DNA from: an uncultured Acetobacteraceae bacterium
GTDB lineage: Bacteria; Pseudomonadota; Alphaproteobacteria; Acetobacterales; Acetobacteraceae
DNA length: 6,287 nucleotides
Assembly (NCBI GenBank): GCA_937930165.1
Contig: CALGVL010000129.1
Span: 1-6,287, forward strand
Direction of reading: 5' to 3'
The notes below the pieces were generated by a model, which searched no databases, had not been told where the DNA came from, and saw only the letters and a program-made list of their open reading frames with translations. Shown one piece after another: positions 5,830 through 6,287 of this stretch. The translations under genes and the position numbers were made by a program. Positions within the stretch are counted from its first letter, which is position 1. Every line of letters begins with the position of its first letter.

Positions 5830-5855
5830 CCGCCGGGACTCGAGGGGAGGTTGCG

Positions 5856-6287
5856 ATGGACCACTTGCTTCCGGCGGATACCGGCACGGAGGGGCGCCTG
5901 CCGCCTCTGCCCCCGGAGCAGATGACGGAGGAGCAGAAGCGGGTGGCGGAGGCCATCACAGGCGGCCCCCGCGGCGCCATCCGCGGCCCCTTCCCGGCCA
6001 TGCTGCGCAGCCCGGAGGTGGCGGACCGGTTCCAGAAGGTGGGGGAGTATCTTCGCTTCAACAGCTCCATCCCGCGGGATCTGAACGAGTTCGCCATCCT
6101 GATCACGGCGCGGGAGTGGTCGGCCCAGTATGAGTGGTATGCCCATCATATCCTGGCCATGAAGGCCGGCCTGCCGCCCGCCCTGGCCGAAGCCGTGGCC
6201 GAGGGCAGGCGGCCCGAGGGGATGAGCGAGGACCAGCGCATCGTCTACGACTTCTGCACCGAGCTGCACCGCACCCGCTTCGTCTCC
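5856..6287 (+). CDS. Carboxymuconolactone decarboxylase (CMD)/AhpD-superfamily protein (3' part beyond window)
   Basis: The first 144 codons are present and the frame is open at the window end. Relatives are typically about 180-200 residues, so about 40-50 are missing. The N-terminus (1-30) is polar and Pro/Glu-rich. The recognisable family core is GPRGAIRGPFPAMLRSPEV (37-55), LRFNSSIPRDLNEFAILITA (66-85) and REWSAQYEWYAHHILAMKAG (86-105). This is the subgroup in which the AhpD CxxC pair is absent: the helix carries E93, W94, H97 and H98 instead, and the only cysteine seen is C134 in YDFCTEL. AhpD-like peroxidase activity is therefore not supported. Relatives annotated as CMD-family are often near aromatic or other catabolic genes, but nothing of that kind is visible here. 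GGGAGG (5845-5850) sits 5 bases before the ATG. The gene is divergent from livH; whether it serves amino acid catabolism is unknown. Confidence 0.88.
   Translation, partial: MDHLLPADTGTEGRLPPLPPEQMTEEQKRVAEAITGGPRGAIRGPFPAMLRSPEVADRFQKVGEYLRFNSSIPRDLNEFAILITAREWSAQYEWYAHHILAMKAGLPPALAEAVAEGRRPEGMSEDQRIVYDFCTELHRTRFVS

Larger units (their letters stand above)
5733..5855. promoter_or_regulatory. Divergent intergenic region between livH and the CMD-family gene
   Basis: These 123 bases separate two genes that point away from each other, so they should contain the promoter of the livHMGF operon and that of the plus-strand gene at 5856. Ribosome-binding sites lie at both ends (5743-5738 minus, 5845-5850 plus). 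A direct repeat CGCCGGG occurs at 5815-5821 and 5831-5837. I recognise no known regulator site (for example Lrp), and Lrp-type control would be a guess from function. Confidence 0.55.

Noticed and set aside
5815..5837. CGCCGGG direct repeat in the livH upstream region as a regulator site
   Set aside because: It is only 7 bases, built from G and C in GC-rich DNA, and one copy lies close to the ribosome-binding site. It is noted in the intergenic entry but not claimed as a site.
5733..6269. Upstream extension of the livH reading frame
   Set aside because: The extra residues are Arg/Gly-rich, run antisense through the CMD-family gene, and have no counterpart in LivH. The TTG with a ribosome-binding site at 5732 fits better.

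Overview
The window is high-GC bacterial DNA. Long antisense shadow ORFs and G/C-ending codons are typical of roughly 70% GC genomes. Protein style and gene content suggest an alphaproteobacterium, possibly Acetobacteraceae (Roseomonas-like). That assignment is an inference from composition and general resemblance only. No RNA genes, insertion sequences, CRISPR arrays or phage genes were seen.

Layout from left to right. (1) Bases 1-710, minus strand: the N-terminal part of livK, a periplasmic branched-chain amino acid binding protein, cut by the left window edge. (2) Bases 865-1428 and 1438-1938, plus strand: a two-gene unit encoding an unrecognised single-pass membrane protein and a DUF421 (YetF-like) membrane protein. 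(3) Bases 5732 down to 1911, minus strand: a compact livH-livM-livG-livF operon. It encodes two permeases and two ATPases, and each junction is a 4-base ATGA stop/start overlap. (4) Bases 5856-6287, plus strand: a carboxymuconolactone decarboxylase-like (AhpD-superfamily) protein, divergent from livH and cut by the right window edge.

Together livK, livH, livM, livG and livF make a complete high-affinity importer for leucine, isoleucine and valine (HAAT family). LivK captures substrate in the periplasm, LivH and LivM form the inner-membrane channel, and LivG and LivF power it with ATP. The binding-protein gene is separated from the other four by the opposite-strand DUF421 pair. It therefore needs its own promoter, in the 154-base gap that it shares with that pair. 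The DUF421 gene runs 28 bases into the 3' end of livF, so those two transcripts converge and overlap.

Most of the window is an ordinary transport locus. The points worth a second look concern its architecture: the inserted DUF421 pair, the convergent overlap with a nearby inverted repeat, ribosome-binding sites carried inside the C-terminal codons of LivH, LivM and LivG, a pure GAG repeat at the end of livG, and a TTG start for livH.
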